From: Nucisporomicrobium flavum
GTDB taxonomy: Bacteria > Actinomycetota > Actinomycetes > Mycobacteriales > Micromonosporaceae
Length of the DNA: 64,000 nt
Reading direction: 5' to 3'
NCBI RefSeq assembly: GCF_016464385.1
Contig: NZ_JADMLH010000015.1
Span: forward strand, 124,001-188,000
The position numbers and the translations under genes are program-made. The notes beneath the pieces are model-generated. The model had not been told where the DNA came from, ran no database searches, and worked only from the letters and a program-made list of their open reading frames with translations. Of this stretch, positions 49,834-58,075 are shown one piece after another. Numbering within the stretch: position 1 is the first letter of the stretch; each line of letters opens with the position of its first letter.

Positions 49834-50133
49834 TCACCACGCGGGTGGCAGCGCGTCGGGGCTGTCGGCGCCGGCTCCGGGGCGGCAGCGGTAGCCGATC
49901 GCGACCATGATGACCAGGGCCCAGACGCCCGCGACGATCGCCGCGGCCCACCACCCCACGACGGCGAGGACCAGGGCCGCCGCCCACACGACGGTGGCGG
50001 CGAGAATCAGCGACAGCGGCACGTGCCGGCGGGCCGGGCGGCCACCGGCCATGCGGGAGCAGAAGTCGGGGTCTTCGCGGCGCAGCTGTCGTTCCAGCTG
50101 AGCCAGCCGGCGGCTGTCTTCCTTGCTGAGCAT
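49834..50133 (-). CDS. DUF3040 membrane protein
   Basis: 99 residues. The N-terminus MLSKEDSRRLAQLERQLRREDPDF is the DUF3040 signature, followed by two membrane helices (residues 40-80). This small family is restricted to actinomycetes and has no known function. Single gene, convergent with the winged-helix gene. Confidence 0.92.
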   Translation of the reverse strand: MLSKEDSRRLAQLERQLRREDPDFCSRMAGGRPARRHVPLSLILAATVVWAAALVLAVVGWWAAAIVAGVWALVIMVAIGYRCRPGAGADSPDALPPAW

Positions 50134-50280
50134 GGCGCACCTCCGGCGAGGCCCGGACTGTAGGGGCACAACGACCGGGACTCGGCGGAACTACCCCGAT
50201 CGATGGGTCCATTGTTACCCGCAGGTCACAGAATTCATACCGTTCGGGGGCTTGTGTTCAAGGCCGTCACATGCAGAACG

Positions 50281-50312
50281 GCGGCGGGCCGTGCCATGGC
50301 TCGGCCCGCCGC
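50281..50312 (-). terminator. Terminator after the GtrA/GT2 gene
   Basis: GCGGCGGGCC (50281-50290) and GGCCCGCCGC (50303-50312) form a perfect 10-bp stem with a 12-base loop, 17 bases after the glycosyltransferase stop on the minus strand. Confidence 0.7.
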
Positions 50313-50329
50313 GTGGCCGTGCGGCGCCG

Positions 50330-51571
50330 TCAGCTGGCCGCCTGTGGGGTCGTGCGGTTGGCGCGGAAGACCCAGATGCGCATGAGCAGGAAGCGGACCC
50401 CCGTCGCCACGAGGTTGGCCGCGATCAGCACCCCGAGCTCCACGGCGGTCGGCGGGCTGGTGACGGCGTGCAGGACCGCCAGGGAGCCGCTGGTCAGGCC
50501 GAGGCCCACGGCGAAGACCACGAGACCCTGGGCCTGGTGCCGCCAGGCGCCGTCGGTGCCGCGTACCCGGAAGGTGAGCCGGCGGTTCGCGGCCGTGTTG
50601 GCGATCGCCGTCGCGAGCAGCGCAACCAGGTTGGCGGCCTGCGGGCCCATGCCGGTGCGCAGCAGCGCGAACAGCACGAGGTACGCCAGCGTGCTGGCGA
50701 CGCCGACCGCGGCGAAGCGCAGGAGCTGACCGGTCAGGCCCGCGGGGACGCCCGCGACCGGCAGCGGGTTGCGGCCGAGCTGCTCGCGCAGGGCGGCGAG
50801 CGGGAGGCGGCCGGTGCCCAGGGCGCGGGTGAGGCGGGCGATGCCGCGCAGGTCCGCCATCGCCGTGGCCACGATGTCGACGCGGCTGTCCGGGTCGTCC
50901 ACCCAGTCCACCGGGACCTCGTGGATGCGCAGGCCGGCGCGCTCGGCGAGGACCAGCATCTCGGTGTCGAAGAACCAGCCGGTGTCCTCGACCATCGGCA
51001 GCAGCCGGGCGGCCACGTCGGCGCGGATGGCCTTGAAGCCGCACTGGGCGTCGGAGAAGCGCGCCGAGAGGGTGCCGCGCAGCAGCAGGTTGTAGCCGCG
51101 GGAGATGAACTCGCGTTTGGCGCCGCGGACGACCCGGGAGCCGCGGGCGAGGCGCGAGCCGATCGCCAGGTCCGAGTGGCCGGAGATGAGCGGCGCGACC
51201 AGCGGCAGCAGCGCGCCCAGGTCGGTCGACAGGTCGACGTCCATGTACGCCAGCACCGCCGCGTCGGAGTGCGTCCACACCTGCTTCAGGGCCCGGCCGC
51301 GTCCCTTCTCGGCGAGGCGTACGGAGGTCACGTCGGGCAAGGTCCGGATGAGCCGGCGGGCCACGTCCGGCGTGGAGTCGGTGCTCGCGTTGTCGGCGAT
51401 CGTGATCCGGAACCGGTACGGGAACTCGGCCGCCAGGTACGCGTGCAGCCGGCGGACACAGGGCTCGAGGTCGATCTCCTCGTTGTAGACCGGGACGACG
51501 ACGTCGAGGACCGGCGCGACGACCCGGTCCCGCGCGGCGGACTGCGAGGGCGACGTGGTGGAGAGGCTCAT
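50330..51571 (-). CDS. Polyprenyl-phosphate-type GT2 glycosyltransferase fused to GtrA domain
   Basis: 413 residues. An N-terminal GT2 domain (VVPVYNEEIDLEPCVRRL, DNASTDSTPDVA, and MDVDLSTDLGALLPLV with the metal-binding DVD) is followed by a C-terminal GtrA-like domain of four membrane helices (about 275-405). Such fusions transfer sugar to polyprenyl phosphate and flip it for use outside. The GT39 gene just upstream is a likely user of the lipid-linked sugar, though a terminator separates them. Confidence 0.9.
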   Translation of the reverse strand: MSLSTTSPSQSAARDRVVAPVLDVVVPVYNEEIDLEPCVRRLHAYLAAEFPYRFRITIADNASTDSTPDVARRLIRTLPDVTSVRLAEKGRGRALKQVWTHSDAAVLAYMDVDLSTDLGALLPLVAPLISGHSDLAIGSRLARGSRVVRGAKREFISRGYNLLLRGTLSARFSDAQCGFKAIRADVAARLLPMVEDTGWFFDTEMLVLAERAGLRIHEVPVDWVDDPDSRVDIVATAMADLRGIARLTRALGTGRLPLAALREQLGRNPLPVAGVPAGLTGQLLRFAAVGVASTLAYLVLFALLRTGMGPQAANLVALLATAIANTAANRRLTFRVRGTDGAWRHQAQGLVVFAVGLGLTSGSLAVLHAVTSPPTAVELGVLIAANLVATGVRFLLMRIWVFRANRTTPQAAS

Positions 51572-51640
51572 GTCATCAAGGTCGTCCGCGCCGCTTTGAC
51601 CCCTGTGTGGCGAGCCTGTGGCGTGACTGTGAGGGAAGTG

Positions 51641-51676
51641 CCGCAGGCGGCCCCCGGAACCGGGAGCCGCCTGCGG
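51641..51676 (-). terminator. Terminator after the GT39 gene
   Basis: CCGCAGGCGGC (51641-51651) and GCCGCCTGCGG (51666-51676) give a perfect 11-bp stem extended by partial pairing in the loop; it sits 15 bases after the GT39 stop on the minus strand. Confidence 0.72.
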
Positions 51677-51690
51677 GCTGTCGTGACGGA

Positions 51691-53772
51691 TCACTTGGTG
51701 GCGGTCAGGTCGTAGATGGTGACGCCGTCGACCGTCTGCGACGGGAACGTCTCGGCGACCCAGGAGGCGATCTGCGAGCCGGCGTTGCTGCCGCCGGTGC
51801 CGCCGCCACGGCCGCCGCCGAAGCCGCCCCCGCCGATGAAGTAGTGGATCTTCTTCTCGGCCACGTACTGCTGGAATTGGGCGAGGGTGGGGGACGGGTC
51901 GCTGCCGTTGAAGCCGCCGATCGCCATGACCGGGTCCTCGGTCGCGAGCTGGTAACCCGAGGCGCTCTGCGAACCGACGGCCGCCGCGACCCAGGTGTAC
52001 TGGTCCGCGTTCGCGTCGAGCAACGCCTTCAGCTGGTCGCTGACCGTGGACGCGTCGAGCAGGCCGCCCATCCCGCCGCCGCGCATTCCTCCGTCGCGGA
52101 AGCCGCCCTGCGGGGGCGTGCCTGGTTGGGTGGTTCCGCCCTGCTGCGTGCCGGTCCCGGTGGCACCGGGGAAGCCGCCGCCGGGGAAGCCGCCTCCGGG
52201 GAAGCCGCCGCCGGGGAAGCCGCCTCCGGGGAAGCCACCCGGGCCGCCGCGGCCGCCGCGGCCCCCGCCCGGGCCGAAACCGCCCTGCGTCGCCGGGCCG
52301 GCCGACGGAATCGACCCGGTGTGCGGTTCGGACGCCGTCTGCACCGCGTACGCCGCCGGGCCGGCGAGCACCGCGCCCAGCGCGAGCCCCGCACTGGCCA
52401 GGGCCACCTTCGCGGGCAGCCGCAGCGAGGCGAGCACCCCGAGGGCCGCCACGACGCCGCCGATCAGCACGACCCAGCGCAGCCACGGCACGAAGTCCGG
52501 GCTCCAGCCGAGCATGTGCCATGACCACCAGGCGGTCACGCCGATCGCCGCGGCCAGCGTCAGCGCGGCGAAGACGTTGCGCCGGTGCCGCCACAGCAGC
52601 GCCGAACCCATGCCGACCACCGCACCGACGGCCGGCGCCAGCGCCACCGTGTAGTACGCGTGGAAGATGCCCTGCATGAAGCTGAAGACCAGCGCGGTGC
52701 CGACGAGCCAGCTGCCCCACAGGATCAGCCCGGCCCGCAGCCGGTCCGTCCGCGCCGAGCGCAGCGTGAGCACGAGCCCCGCCACCAGGACGATCAACGC
52801 GGCGGGCAGCAGCCAGGAGACCTGACCGCCCTGGGCGGCGTCGAACATGCGCAGGATGCCGGTCTCGCCCCAGCCGCCCCCGCCGCCGTTGCCGCCGCCG
52901 CCACCGACGCTGCCGGTCTCGTCGCCGTTGAGCCGGCCGAGGCCGTTGTAGCCCAGCGTCAGCTCGAGCAGGCTGTTGTTCTGCGACCCGCCGATGTACG
53001 GCCGCATCGACGCCGGCACCAGCTCGACGATCGCGATGTACCAGCCCGCCGACACGACGACGGCCAGCCCGGCCAGCACCAGTTGCCAGAGCCGCCTGCC
53101 GAGCTTCGGCGGCCCGGCGACCAGGTACGCCAGCGCGTACGCCGGCACCACGAGCAGCGCCTGCAGCATCTTGGTGAGGAAGCCGAAGCCGACGAACGCC
53201 CCGGCCAGCAGCAGCCACCACGTCGACCCGTTCTCGATCGCCCGGACGGTCGCGTATGCCCCGGCGACCATGAGCAGCACGAGCAGCGCGTCCGGGTTGT
53301 TGAACCGGAACATGAGCACGGCGATCGGGGTCAGCGCCGACACCGTGCCCGCGACGAGGCCGGCGGCGGGGCCGTACCAGCGGCGGACCGTGGCGAAGAG
53401 CAGGCCGGTCGTGGCGACGCCCATCAGCGCCTGCGGGACCAGGATGCTCCACGAGCTCAGGCCGAAGAGGCGTACGGACAGCGCCATCACCCACAGCGAG
53501 GCGGGCGTCTTGTCCACGGTGATCGAGTTCGCCGCGTCCGAGGAGCCGAAGAAGAACGCCTTCCAGCTCTCCGATCCGGCCTGGACGGCCGCCGAGTAGA
53601 AGGAGTTGCCCCAGCCCGACGCGCCCAGGCCCCAGATGTAGAGAACTCCGGTGAGCAGGAGCAGCGAGATCAGCGCTGGGCGTACCCACGGCGCGTCGCG
53701 GGCCGCGGGGGGTTCGGCCGGCGGATACCCCGGCTCCACCGTCGGCGGTACGGGCAACGTCGATGTCATCAT
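51691..53772 (-). CDS. GT39/PMT-type membrane glycosyltransferase with Gly-rich loop
   Basis: 693 residues from ATG 53772 (an ATG three bases later is possible). At least ten membrane helices. The dolichyl-mannosyltransferase/ArnT-like features are the first extracytoplasmic loop with SITVDKTPASLW (DxTP region; the catalytic Asp equivalent) and RFNNPDALLVLLMVAGAY. A periplasmic C-terminal domain at about 500-690 carries a glycine-rich region with five FPGGG-type units and several poly-Gly runs. It transfers sugar from a lipid carrier to an outside acceptor. It lies 71 bp upstream of the aroF stop. Confidence 0.9.
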   Translation of the reverse strand: MMTSTLPVPPTVEPGYPPAEPPAARDAPWVRPALISLLLLTGVLYIWGLGASGWGNSFYSAAVQAGSESWKAFFFGSSDAANSITVDKTPASLWVMALSVRLFGLSSWSILVPQALMGVATTGLLFATVRRWYGPAAGLVAGTVSALTPIAVLMFRFNNPDALLVLLMVAGAYATVRAIENGSTWWLLLAGAFVGFGFLTKMLQALLVVPAYALAYLVAGPPKLGRRLWQLVLAGLAVVVSAGWYIAIVELVPASMRPYIGGSQNNSLLELTLGYNGLGRLNGDETGSVGGGGGNGGGGGWGETGILRMFDAAQGGQVSWLLPAALIVLVAGLVLTLRSARTDRLRAGLILWGSWLVGTALVFSFMQGIFHAYYTVALAPAVGAVVGMGSALLWRHRRNVFAALTLAAAIGVTAWWSWHMLGWSPDFVPWLRWVVLIGGVVAALGVLASLRLPAKVALASAGLALGAVLAGPAAYAVQTASEPHTGSIPSAGPATQGGFGPGGGRGGRGGPGGFPGGGFPGGGFPGGGFPGGGFPGATGTGTQQGGTTQPGTPPQGGFRDGGMRGGGMGGLLDASTVSDQLKALLDANADQYTWVAAAVGSQSASGYQLATEDPVMAIGGFNGSDPSPTLAQFQQYVAEKKIHYFIGGGGFGGGRGGGTGGSNAGSQIASWVAETFPSQTVDGVTIYDLTATK
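52168..52242. repeat. 15-bp tandem repeat encoding FPGGG units
   Basis: GGGGAAGCC-GCCGCC-type units begin at 52168, 52183, 52198, 52213 and 52228 (five starts, exact 15-bp spacing). They encode the FPGGG tract of the GT39 protein on the minus strand. The pattern suits slippage, so copy number may vary between strains. Confidence 0.85.
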
Positions 53773-53843
53773 GGGTCCTTAAGGCAGGCGGAAGCACTTG
53801 ACCCTCGTACTGTCTTCCGCCCGCCTGTCGGGCCCTTATGCCC

Positions 53844-54923
53844 TTACTGTGCGGCCGCTGTGAGGCTCGAACGGCGCTTCGCGGAGGCCGCGGCGAGGCG
53901 CTCCAGCACCGCCACGGTCGGCTCCCAGCCCATGCACGCGTCGGTGACGCTCTGGCCGTACGTGAGCTCCCCGCCCAGGTCCTGGCGCCCCGGGACGAGG
54001 AAGCTCTCCAGCATCACGCCGCGGATGCCCCGCTGCCCGGCCTCCAGCTGCCCGGCGATGTCGTCGGCCACGATCGGCTGGCGCAGGTGGTCCTTGTTGC
54101 TGTTGCCGTGCGAGCAGTCGACCACCACCCGCTCGGGCAGGCCCGCGTCCCGCAGCAGCGCGAGCGACGCCTGCACGTCCTCGGCGCTGTAGTTGGGGCC
54201 CTTGCCGCCGCGCAGGACGAGGTGGCAGTCCGGGTTCCCGGTGGTGTGCATGATCGCCGGGGTGCCGGAGACGTCGATGCCGGGGAAGACGTGCGGCACG
54301 GCCGCGGCGTTGATCGCGTCGATGGCGGTGGCGATGCTGCCGTCCGGGCGGTTCTTCATGCCGATCGGCATGGACAGGCCGGAGGCGAGCTGGCGGTGCA
54401 CCTGCGATTCGACCGTACGGGCGCCGATCGCGCCCCACGCCACGGTGTCGGCGATGTACTGCGGCGTGATCGGGTCGAGGAACTCCACGGCGACGGGCAG
54501 GTCCCGTTCGAGCACCTGCAGCAGCAGGGCCCGGGCGGTCCGCAGCCCCTTGCTCACGTCCCCGGTGCCGTCGAGCGCGGGGTCGTTGATGAGGCCCTTC
54601 CAGCCGACGGTCGAGCGCGGCTTCTCGAAGTACACCCGCATGACGATCAGCAGGTCGTCGGCGAGGCGTTCGCGCTCGGTGGCGAGGCGGTCGGCGTACT
54701 CGGCGGCGGCCGCGGGGTCGTGCACCGAGCAGGGCCCGACCACGACGAGCAGGCGGGGATCTCGGCCGTCCAGGACGGCCTCCACCTGCCGCCGGCCGTC
54801 CAGCACGCTCGCGGAGAGCTCGTGGGTCAGCGGCAGCTCGTGGTGCAGCAGGGCGGGGCTCATCAGCGGGACGACGCGTTCGATGCGGTGGTCGCTGACC
54901 CGCTGGACCTCGGGAATGGTCAC
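53844..54923 (-). CDS. aroF: 3-deoxy-7-phosphoheptulonate (DAHP) synthase, class I
   Basis: 359 residues. Class I (AroF/G/H-type) features: VVVGPCSVHDP, MRVYFEKPRSTVGWKGLINDP, GIGARTVESQVHR-like GAIGARTVESQVHRQLASG, MKNRPDG, and DCSHGNSNKDH for the metal and phosphate site. It condenses PEP and erythrose-4-phosphate, the first step of aromatic amino acid synthesis. Actinomycetes often rely on class II enzymes, so a class I copy may serve a regulated or second role. Upstream lie a leader peptide and an attenuator hairpin. Confidence 0.96.
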   Translation of the reverse strand: MTIPEVQRVSDHRIERVVPLMSPALLHHELPLTHELSASVLDGRRQVEAVLDGRDPRLLVVVGPCSVHDPAAAAEYADRLATERERLADDLLIVMRVYFEKPRSTVGWKGLINDPALDGTGDVSKGLRTARALLLQVLERDLPVAVEFLDPITPQYIADTVAWGAIGARTVESQVHRQLASGLSMPIGMKNRPDGSIATAIDAINAAAVPHVFPGIDVSGTPAIMHTTGNPDCHLVLRGGKGPNYSAEDVQASLALLRDAGLPERVVVDCSHGNSNKDHLRQPIVADDIAGQLEAGQRGIRGVMLESFLVPGRQDLGGELTYGQSVTDACMGWEPTVAVLERLAAASAKRRSSLTAAAQ

Positions 54924-54993
54924 GGCTGTCTTCCTTCTCCGCCGGCGTCCCCGGGGCCGGCGTCCCCGAGCTCAGGCCGGCTCGTCGCAAACG

Positions 54994-55021
54994 AAAAGGC
55001 AGCGACTCAAGTGTCGCTGCC
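54994..55021 (-). terminator. aroF leader attenuator (intrinsic terminator)
   Basis: Minus strand: GGCAGCGAC, six-base loop, GTCGCTGCC, then TTTTCGTTT. A perfect 9-bp stem (54998-55021) with a T-run (54994-54997) lies 71 bp before the aroF start and 37 bp after the leader peptide stop. A good rho-independent terminator between leader and gene is the mark of attenuation. Confidence 0.8.
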
Positions 55022-55057
55022 TCTGCCGGCCCTGCTGGGGTGTCTCAGGTCATGAAC

Positions 55058-55132
55058 TCATGGCCGAGGCACCGGCGGAGCCGGCCTCGTAAACCACGAA
55101 TACCACTGGGACACGAGGCGATGGTAGCCCAT
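55058..55132 (-). CDS. aroF leader peptide, aromatic-rich
   Basis: A 24-codon frame with QWYSWF at residues 9-14: two Trp, one Tyr and one Phe within five codons, in the mRNA leader of a DAHP synthase. Ribosome stalling at scarce Trp/Tyr/Phe would favour an antiterminator over the hairpin at 54994-55021. ATG at 55132, no strong ribosome site. The design is that of trp-type leader peptides; the antiterminator structure was not worked out. Confidence 0.7.
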   Translation of the reverse strand: MGYHRLVSQWYSWFTRPAPPVPRP

Positions 55133-55200
55133 CGCCGGGAACGCGTGTCCGTCAGCCGGGGTATGGGCACATGCAAGTTGCGTGTGCTGACATGAGACGC

Positions 55201-55605
55201 ATGAACAACGCGAGCGCGCCGTACCTCCTGGAGGGTCTGGCCGATCTCTCCCCGGCCGAGCGGTACCAGGCGGTCTCGGTGGTGGTGCTGCGGGTGTGGG
55301 AGACGCCGCAGCTCCTGCTCGGGGAGATCCCGCCGGCCCAGGCGCTGGCGGCGATCGCGGCGGTCGCCGCGGGGCTGCCCGGCGCCCAGGGCCGGCCCTG
55401 GCTGGACGACCGGCTGCGCGCCGCTGCGGTGCCCGGCGTGACCGGCGAGCTGGCCGGCCGCGCGCTGTGCGCCCTGGACGTGCTCGTGGGCCGCGACCGC
55501 GAATCGGTCCCGCTCGAACTGCACGTCTCCGACGGCGACGCGGCGGGCGCGCTACTGGACGACCTGCGTGACGTACTCATGGACGGGCTCCGGCGCGGCC
55601 TGTAG
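55201..55605 (+). CDS. Uncharacterised small helical protein
   Basis: 134 residues, alpha-helical throughout (LADLSPAERYQAVSVVVLRVWETP, PAQALAAIAAVAAGLPGA), no motif recognised. ATG 55201 is chosen over 55192. It overlaps the histidine kinase end by 54 bases tail-to-tail. It is divergent from the aroF leader. A GTCCGTCAG 9-mer lies 45 bp upstream but outside the conflict cluster. Confidence 0.6.
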   Translation: MNNASAPYLLEGLADLSPAERYQAVSVVVLRVWETPQLLLGEIPPAQALAAIAAVAAGLPGAQGRPWLDDRLRAAAVPGVTGELAGRALCALDVLVGRDRESVPLELHVSDGDAAGALLDDLRDVLMDGLRRGL

Positions 55606-57108
55606 CTCCGGGCCCGCCGGCAGCCGGACGGTGAACTCCGTACGGCCCGGAACGCTGTCCACGTCCACCGTGCCGCCGTGCGCGCTCACCACCGCGTGCA
55701 CGATGGACAGGCCGAGGCCCGTACTGCCGGCCGCCCGCGACCGCGAGCTGTCCCCGCGCGCGAACCGTTCGAAGATCTTCGGCTGCAGCTCCCGCGGGAT
55801 GCCCGGCCCGGCATCCGTCACCCGGATCACCGCCGCGCCCTGCTCCTGTCCCACGCCGACCGTCACGGTCGTCCCCTCCGGCGTGTGCGTCCGGGCGTTG
55901 GCCAGCAGGTTCGCCAGCACCTGGTGGAGGCGCTGCTCGTCACCGGTCACCGTGACCGGCTCCTCCGGCAGGTCCAGCTGCCAGTCGTGGCGTGGGCCCG
56001 CCGCGTGCGCGTCGCTCACCGAGTTGACGACCAGCATCGTCAGGTCCACCGGGTCGTGCGCCAGCGGCCGTCCCGCGTCCAGCCGGGCCAGCAGCAGCAG
56101 GTCCTCCACCAGGGCGGTCATCCGCTTCGCCTCGGACTCCACCCGGCCCAGCACGTGGCGGATCTCGTCGGGCACCGGCTGGCGGCTGCGGCGGCTCAGC
56201 TCGGCGTAGCCGCGGATCGCCGCCAGGGGGGTGCGCAGCTCGTGGCTCGCGTCGGCGACGAACTGGCGTACCTGCGTCTCGCTGGCGTGCCGCGCCTCCA
56301 GCGCGTTGCCGACGTGGTCGAGCATCCGGTTCAGCGCGGCGCCGACGGCGCCGACCTCGGTGCGCGGGTCGGTGTCGGCCTCGGGCACCCGCTGGGCGAG
56401 GTCCACCTCGCCACGGTCCAGCTCCAGCTCGGAGACGCGGGTCGCGGTCGCCGCGACCCGGTTCAACGGCTTGAGCGTACGGCGGATGATCACGGCTCCG
56501 GCCCACCCCGCGGCGACCAGCGCGAGCAGCACCGCCCCGCCGGTGACCAGCGCGACGGCGAGCAGCGTCTGATCGGTTTCCTTGAGCGGGAGCGCCGCGA
56601 CGACGACGCCGTCCTGGGTGGTCGTCGAGACGACGCGGTAGTCACCCAGGTCGCCCAGGTCGACGTCGGTGGGATCATTGTTCGGGGTCACCGCGCTCAG
56701 CTGCGTGACTGTCGCGCCGGGCAGGGGCGTGTACTGGAAGTTGGGGAAGCCCTCGTCGTCCGCCCGCAGCGTGACAATGCCGCCGTCCACGCCGCCGGTC
56801 GCGGTGAGGTTCAGGAAGATCGAGCCGTCCCGGGCACCGGGCGGCACCCGGCCGCTGAACTGGCCGCCGCCGAGGTGCGGCTCGCCGCCGGGGAAGCCCG
56901 GCCACTTCTGCGCGCGGCCCGCCGTCTCCTGGAGCTGGGTGTCGAGGCGCTTGTAGAGCGTGTTGTGCAGGTAGATCTCGGCGGTGGCGCCGACGACCAG
57001 GCCGAGGACCGTCAGTAGCACGACCATGATCGCGATGAGCCGGGTCCGCAACGACCAGCCCGCCGGGGAACGCCAGCGGGCCGGTGGGGTGGCGACGGCG
57101 GTGGGCAA
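55552..57108 (-). CDS. Membrane sensor histidine kinase
   Basis: 518 residues. Two membrane helices (about 22-48 and 185-210) flank an extracytoplasmic sensor domain; a HAMP domain follows. The H box FVADASHELRTPLAAIRGYAELSRR has the phosphorylated His near 299, and the ATPase domain has DAGPGIPRE and STGLGLSIVHAVVSAHGG. It is three bases after the response regulator gene and forms its partner. Such pairs near GT39/GtrA genes may regulate them; the sequence does not show it. Confidence 0.94.
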   Translation of the reverse strand: MPTAVATPPARWRSPAGWSLRTRLIAIMVVLLTVLGLVVGATAEIYLHNTLYKRLDTQLQETAGRAQKWPGFPGGEPHLGGGQFSGRVPPGARDGSIFLNLTATGGVDGGIVTLRADDEGFPNFQYTPLPGATVTQLSAVTPNNDPTDVDLGDLGDYRVVSTTTQDGVVVAALPLKETDQTLLAVALVTGGAVLLALVAAGWAGAVIIRRTLKPLNRVAATATRVSELELDRGEVDLAQRVPEADTDPRTEVGAVGAALNRMLDHVGNALEARHASETQVRQFVADASHELRTPLAAIRGYAELSRRSRQPVPDEIRHVLGRVESEAKRMTALVEDLLLLARLDAGRPLAHDPVDLTMLVVNSVSDAHAAGPRHDWQLDLPEEPVTVTGDEQRLHQVLANLLANARTHTPEGTTVTVGVGQEQGAAVIRVTDAGPGIPRELQPKIFERFARGDSSRSRAAGSTGLGLSIVHAVVSAHGGTVDVDSVPGRTEFTVRLPAGPELQAAPEPVHEYVTQVVQ

Positions 57109-57111
57109 CGG

Positions 57112-57849
57112 TCAGTCCGCCGGCTTCAGCACGTAACCCGCGCCGCGCATCGTGTGGATCATCGGGGCCCGGCCTGCGTCGATCTTCTTGCGCAGGTACG
57201 AGATGTAGAGCTCGACCACGTTCGCCTGGCCACCGAAGTCGTAGTTCCACACCCGGTCGAGGATCTGGCTCTTGCTGAGCACCCGGCGGGGGTTGCGCAT
57301 GAGGTAGCGCAGCAGCTCGAACTCCGTGGCGGTCAGCGTGACCAGGTCGCCGCCGCGGCGTACCTCGTGGCTGTCCTCGTCGAGGGTGAGGTCGCCGACG
57401 ACGAGCTCGGAGTCGGCCCGCATCGGCGAGTGGCCCATCCGGCGCATCAGCCCGCGCAGCCGGGCCACGACCTCCTCCAGGCTGAACGGCTTGGTCACGT
57501 AGTCGTCGCCGCCCGCGGTGAGGCCGGTGACGCGGTCCTCGACCGAGTCCTTCGCGGTCAGGAACAGCACCGGGACCTCGGGCGTCTCGCCGCGCAGCCG
57601 GCGCAGTACCTCGAGGCCGTCGATGTCCGGGAGCATCATGTCGAGCACCACGGCGTCCGGGCGGAAGTCGCGCGCGGTGCGTACGGCCGTCAGCCCGTCG
57701 CCCGCGCTGCGTACGTCCCAGCCCTCGTACCGCAGCGCCATGGAGAGCAGTTCCGCCAGAGTGGGCTCGTCGTCGACCACGAGGACGCGGACCGGGCCGC
57801 CGTCGGGCCGGCGGAGCTCGCTGCTGGGGTCTGCGTTCGCCATCGTCAT
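57112..57849 (-). CDS. OmpR/PhoB-family response regulator
   Basis: 245 residues from ATG 57849 (57843 has better spacing to AGGGG). Receiver domain with VVDDEPTL, phospho-acceptor Asp in AVVLDMMLPDIDG, Thr in LFLTAKD and Lys in YVTKPFS; C-terminal winged helix with LTATEFELLRYLMRNPRRVLSKSQIL and YISYLRKKID. It is the first gene of the two-gene operon with the kinase. Confidence 0.95.
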   Translation of the reverse strand: MTMANADPSSELRRPDGGPVRVLVVDDEPTLAELLSMALRYEGWDVRSAGDGLTAVRTARDFRPDAVVLDMMLPDIDGLEVLRRLRGETPEVPVLFLTAKDSVEDRVTGLTAGGDDYVTKPFSLEEVVARLRGLMRRMGHSPMRADSELVVGDLTLDEDSHEVRRGGDLVTLTATEFELLRYLMRNPRRVLSKSQILDRVWNYDFGGQANVVELYISYLRKKIDAGRAPMIHTMRGAGYVLKPAD

Positions 57850-58075
57850 GCCCCTACTGTCGCGAGCGGCGCTTTGCGGCACCTATCCGCTTCCTGTGTA
57901 GCACCTGTGGGTCCGTTCCCCATCCGGAACGGCCGGCGGCGGCCGGCGCCGCGGTGGCCGCGGTGCTGACGTCGCGGCGGGGGGTGTGTCGGAATCGGAC
58001 TAAAGGCCCAATACTCCGCATAATTTCCCGCGTTATACCGGGCGGCGGGTATCGGGCGGCGGAGCGGAGACACGG

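Noticed and set aside
53780..53829. Imperfect inverted repeat between aroF and GT39 gene
   Set aside because: GGCGGAAG/CTTCCGCC arms with a long loop; not clean enough to call a terminator.
55147..55155. GTCCGTCAG upstream of the gene at 55201
   Set aside because: Possibly real by position (45 bp before the start) but outside the conflict cluster, with different flanks; left out of the count of seven.
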